Source of the DNA: Actinoplanes octamycinicus
GTDB lineage: Bacteria; Actinomycetota; Actinomycetes; Mycobacteriales; Micromonosporaceae
Assembly: GCF_014205225.1 (NCBI RefSeq)
Contig: NZ_JACHNB010000001.1
Span: forward strand, 3,577,501 to 3,641,500
Direction: 5' to 3'
Length of the DNA stretch: 64,000 nt
A model generated the notes under the pieces. It was not told the DNA's origin. It ran no database searches and saw nothing but the letters and a program-made list of their open reading frames with translations. Positions 60,864-64,000 of the stretch are shown one piece after another. Numbering within the stretch: the stretch's first letter is position 1; each line of letters opens with the position of its first letter. Made by a program: the position numbers and the translations under genes.

Positions 60864-62570
60864 ATGCCCGACAACGAGTGGCCCGACCCACGCCTGCCGT
60901 TCCCGGAGCCGACCCCGAGCCGGGGCCGCACTTCGCTGGCGGCTGCCGTGGTGGTCCTGGTCCTGCTGGCCGCCGGCGGTCTCGCCTGGCGGCTGATGAG
61001 CAACCGGGCCGGCGCCCCGGTCGCCGAGGCCAGCGCGCCGCCGCCGGCCTCCCCGCAGCAGTCCACACGGCCCTGCCCGGACCCGCGGCTCCGGGTCGCC
61101 GCGGCCCCGGAGATCGCCCCGGTGATCCAGCAGGCGGCGGCCGGCCTCAACCAGGCCGGGCAGCGCTGCTCCGAGGTCGCCGTGCAGGCGGTCGAGCCGG
61201 GCGCGGTGCTCACCGCCAAGCCGCAGCCGGACGTCTGGGTGCCGTCCAGCAGCGCCTGGCTGGCCGTGGCCCGGGCGCAGGGCCGCAACTGGGCCACCGC
61301 CGGCCCGCCGCTGGCCTGGTCCCCGCTGGTGATCGCCGGGCCGGAGGCGATCGGCCGGCTGTTCGCGCCGGGCGACAAGACCTCCTGGGCCGCGCTGGCG
61401 CGGGACGCCGCCGATGACCGGGTGCCGGCCGTCCGGATGCCCGATCCGCTGCTCACCACCACCGGCCTGCTCAGCGTCTACGCCGTGCACCAGGCGATCG
61501 CCCGGGTCACACCGGACGCCGGGATCGCCACCCTGCAGGCGCTCACCCTGCGCAGCCGGCTGGAGAACGCGAACGCCGACACCACCGACGTGCTGGCCCA
61601 GCTCACCCGGGCCACCGACGACACCGCGGCCAGCTACGAGGTGGGTGTCTTCCCGGCCACCGAGCAGCAGCTCACCGCGTACCAGAAAGCGGGGAACCGG
61701 GTCCGGCTGGTCGGCGCGCCGCCGGCCGACGGCGTGGTGGACGCCGACTACCCCTACGCGGTCCGCAAGGGGGCGCCGGCCGAGCTGAGCAAGCGGCTGC
61801 GGGCGGCGATCACCTCGGCGGCGCTCACCGGGGCCGGGTTCCGGGCCGCCGCCACCGACGGCGCGCTGACCCTGCCGGCCGACCCGGAGGCGCTGCTCGG
61901 CCCGGCCCGGCAGTGGTCCGGGTACCGGTCGGTGGCCTTCCAGGTGCTGCTGATGATCGACGGCTCCGGCTCGATGAACGAGAAGATCACCGACCGGTCC
62001 GGGCGCAGCGTCACCAAGGCCACCCTGCTGCGCGAGTCCGGGGCCACCGCGGCCCAGCTGTTCGGCGAGGACACCAGCCTCGGCATGTGGTATTTCGGCA
62101 CGTCCGGGGCGAACGGCCCGGCGCACGTCGAGGAGGTGTCGTTCGGGCCGCTGAACTCCTCCGCGGAGGGCAAGAAACGCCGGCAGCAGCTGGCCGCGAA
62201 GATCGGCTCCTACCGCCCGGTGGCGAAGGCCGGGACCCCGCTCTACCAGACCGTCCTGGACGGGGTGCAGGAGATGCGCGGCCGGGTCAAGCCGGACACC
62301 GCGACCGTGGTCGTGGTGCTCACCGACGGCTCGGACGGCGGCACCAGGTTCGCGATGTCCAATCCGGACTTCATGAAGCGGTTGCAGGCCGGCGCGGATC
62401 CGGCCCGGCCGGTCCCGGTGATCGCGGTCGGCTTCGGGCCGGGCGCCAACCTGCCCGCGCTGCAGAGCATGGCCAAGGTCACCGGCGGCCGCGCGATCGC
62501 CGCGACGAACCCGGCCGACCTGGCCTCCGGCATAGCCCAGGCCTTCGTCGCCGCGCACGCACGGTCCTAG
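60864..62570 (+). CDS. membrane-anchored substrate-binding and von Willebrand A protein
   Basis: 568 residues. One N-terminal membrane helix (~25-45, LAAAVVVLVLLAAGGLAWRLM), then a periplasmic-binding-like domain (RVAAAPEIAPVIQQAAAGLNQAG ... WVPSSSAWLAVARAQ), and from ~360 a VWA domain with MIDAS DGSGSMN, a downstream Thr and VVLTDGSDGG. It probably binds a partner in a metal-dependent way at the cell surface. Its stop overlaps that of the convergent desaturase gene by 4 nt (CTAG). Confidence 0.9.
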   Translation: MPDNEWPDPRLPFPEPTPSRGRTSLAAAVVVLVLLAAGGLAWRLMSNRAGAPVAEASAPPPASPQQSTRPCPDPRLRVAAAPEIAPVIQQAAAGLNQAGQRCSEVAVQAVEPGAVLTAKPQPDVWVPSSSAWLAVARAQGRNWATAGPPLAWSPLVIAGPEAIGRLFAPGDKTSWAALARDAADDRVPAVRMPDPLLTTTGLLSVYAVHQAIARVTPDAGIATLQALTLRSRLENANADTTDVLAQLTRATDDTAASYEVGVFPATEQQLTAYQKAGNRVRLVGAPPADGVVDADYPYAVRKGAPAELSKRLRAAITSAALTGAGFRAAATDGALTLPADPEALLGPARQWSGYRSVAFQVLLMIDGSGSMNEKITDRSGRSVTKATLLRESGATAAQLFGEDTSLGMWYFGTSGANGPAHVEEVSFGPLNSSAEGKKRRQQLAAKIGSYRPVAKAGTPLYQTVLDGVQEMRGRVKPDTATVVVVLTDGSDGGTRFAMSNPDFMKRLQAGADPARPVPVIAVGFGPGANLPALQSMAKVTGGRAIAATNPADLASGIAQAFVAAHARS

Positions 62571-64000
62571 CGCCGGGCCGGACCGATCTGCTCGGCCACG
62601 ATCTTGGCGGAGAGGGTGACCATCGGGAGGCCGCCGCCCGGGTGCGTGGAGCCGCCGACCAGGAACAGGCCGTCGACCGGGGCGCGGTTCGCCGGGCGCA
62701 GCAGGCCGCCCGCGGTGCCGTAGATGACCCCGCCGGGCGCGGCAGTCGCCACGGCCAGGTCCGCCGGGGTCCGGGTCTCCGCGAAAACCACCCTTTCCCG
62801 TACGTCGCATCCGCGCTCGGCCAGCACCTCGAGCACCCGGTCCCGGTACGCCGCGGCCAGCCCCGGACGCCGCCAGTCCACCGCGGACCAGTCGGTGCCC
62901 TGGCGGGCCGCGTTGACCAGCACGAACCACGCCTCGTGGCCGGCCGGGTGGACGGTGGGATCGGCGGCCCGGGTGACGAACACGGTGGGGTCGCCGGCCG
63001 GCCGGGCACGCCGCCCCGGGCCGCCGAAGACCGCGTCGAACTCGGCGTCGTAGTCGCGCGGGAAGAACACGTTGTGGTGGGCCAGCTCCGGGGTCTCGCC
63101 GCGGACGCCGAGCAGCAGCACGAACCCGGCGAGGCTGCGGTCGGCGAGCCCGGCCAGCCGGCCCGGGGTGGGCAGCAGGTCGCGGTAGAGCGTGGCGGCG
63201 TCCACGTTGGACACCACGACGTCGGCCGGGACGGTGCGGCCCCCCGCCAGGCGGACACCGCGGACGCGGCGGCCGGCGTCGATCCCGGTCACCACGGAGT
63301 CCAGCTCCAGGCGTACCCCTAATTGATCGCATCGAGCGCGCAGCGCCTCGGCGAGGGTGCCGAGACCACCCGACAGGTACCAGCCACCGTAGGTGAGCTC
63401 GGCGTAGGGGATGGCGGCGAGCGCCGCAGGCGCGCGGCGCGGATCGGCGCCGGTGTAGGTGGCGTAGCGGTCCAGCAGCGTCCGCAGCCGCGGGTCGCGC
63501 AGGTAGCGCCGGCCCAGCGCGCGCAGCGACCGGCCCGGGGCGATCGCCGCCAGATCGGGCAGCCGCCAGGAGAGCCGGGCCAGCGACCCGGCGCTGATCG
63601 GCCGCTGCAGGACCGACTCCCAGGAGGCGTGCCAGATCCGCTCGGCGCGGCGCCAGAAGCGGGCCCAGTCCCGGGCGGCGTCGCTGCCCAGCGTCGCCGC
63701 GATCCGGTTCAGGAAGACCTGGTGGTCGGCGGCGGAGTCGAGGACCGTGCCGTCCGGGAAGAAGTGCCGGACCACCGGGTCCAGCGGCTCCGGGCGCAGG
63801 CCGAGACCGAGGTCGGTGAAGACCTGCGGCAGGGTGAGCAGGCTCGGGCCGGTGTCGAAGCGGAAGCCGTCCCGCTGGTAGGTGGCGAGTTTGCCGCCGA
63901 CCTCGCCGGACCGCTCGTGGACGGTGACCCGGTGGCCGGCCTCGGCCAGCCGGATGGCCGCGGCCAGGCCGCCGACGCCGGCGCCGATCACCACGATCTC
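62567..64000 (-). CDS. phytoene desaturase-family oxidoreductase (5' end outside window)
   Basis: 477 residues are visible; the start lies beyond 64000, since EIVVIGAGVGGLAAAIRLAEAGHRVTVHERSGEVGGKL reads into the edge. FAD motif GAGVGGL, RFDTGPSLLTLP, GGWYLSGGLGTLAEAL and the C-terminal GGLLRPANRAPVDGLFLVGGSTHPGGGLPMV match CrtI-type carotenoid desaturases and related oxidases. With the distant lycopene cyclase pair and prenyl synthase it could serve carotenoid synthesis; no phytoene synthase is in view. Confidence 0.92.
   Translation of the reverse strand, partial: EIVVIGAGVGGLAAAIRLAEAGHRVTVHERSGEVGGKLATYQRDGFRFDTGPSLLTLPQVFTDLGLGLRPEPLDPVVRHFFPDGTVLDSAADHQVFLNRIAATLGSDAARDWARFWRRAERIWHASWESVLQRPISAGSLARLSWRLPDLAAIAPGRSLRALGRRYLRDPRLRTLLDRYATYTGADPRRAPAALAAIPYAELTYGGWYLSGGLGTLAEALRARCDQLGVRLELDSVVTGIDAGRRVRGVRLAGGRTVPADVVVSNVDAATLYRDLLPTPGRLAGLADRSLAGFVLLLGVRGETPELAHHNVFFPRDYDAEFDAVFGGPGRRARPAGDPTVFVTRAADPTVHPAGHEAWFVLVNAARQGTDWSAVDWRRPGLAAAYRDRVLEVLAERGCDVRERVVFAETRTPADLAVATAAPGGVIYGTAGGLLRPANRAPVDGLFLVGGSTHPGGGLPMVTLSAKIVAEQIGPARR

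Overview
The window is 64 kb of very GC-rich DNA from an actinobacterium. Supporting signs are dense head-to-tail and convergent genes, many GTG starts, about twenty genes whose -10 hexamer lies only 6-7 nt before the start codon (leaderless transcripts), a PPi-type phosphofructokinase, and a gene order recalling the M. tuberculosis Rv2172c-Rv2182c block: acyltransferase, RNase AS, class II DAHP synthase, PknL-like kinase, Rv2175c-like DNA-binding protein, polyprenyl synthase and a MetF-type reductase. A Micromonosporaceae member such as Actinoplanes is my best guess; this is inference. I see no rRNA, tRNA, insertion sequence or CRISPR array.

Layout. 1-4.6 kb: end of an ABC exporter, a thioredoxin-like protein, an MFS pump and a divergent MarR regulator. 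4.7-10.3 kb: a NarL-type two-component system, an SRPBCC protein, a repeat-rich unknown protein and ROK glucokinase. 10.3-14.6 kb: EEP-fold hydrolase, flavin monooxygenase with an overlapping alpha/beta hydrolase, and trehalose-6-phosphate synthase. 14.6-20.8 kb: a membrane protein of unknown function, PlsC acyltransferase, Crp regulator, kinase-like protein, RNase AS, and a TetR/DHA2-pump pair with two matched 23-bp operators. 21-28.7 kb: PPi-phosphofructokinase, ProC, DUF429 protein, glutathione peroxidase, secreted GH18 chitinase, DAHP synthase and threonine aldolase. 28.8-31.5 kb: two tandem secreted IPT/TIG proteins. 31.5-33.6 kb: an AT-richer two-gene operon of unknown function, the clearest foreign insert. 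33.6-43.5 kb: amidotransferase-like protein, LysR, endonuclease IV, PASTA kinase, Rv2175c homologue, split lycopene cyclase, polyprenyl synthase, MetF, CDP-alcohol phosphotransferase and HNH protein. 43.6-54.8 kb: regulator/transporter/oxidoreductase pairs (MarR-DHA2, TetR-DUF2306, HTH-MFS, TetR-FAD monooxygenase, TetR-NTF2), most with palindromic operators. 55.5-59.9 kb: succinate dehydrogenase operon with divergent LysR. 60-64 kb: methyltransferase, von Willebrand A lipoprotein-like protein and the 3' part of a phytoene-desaturase-type oxidoreductase.

The most distinctive feature is short tandem repeat expansion at about a dozen places. Inside genes the units I measured are 15, 18, 24, 39 or 42 bp, all multiples of three, and they fall in tails and solvent-exposed loops, including the central loops of two MFS pumps and a collagen-like extension of a TetR protein. 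Between genes there is a 55-bp array (46.6-46.9 kb) that would break any frame, and a nested 21/54-bp array (55.0-55.35 kb). The two-gene island at 31.5-33.6 kb is the best candidate for an undescribed system, but its function cannot be read from sequence.
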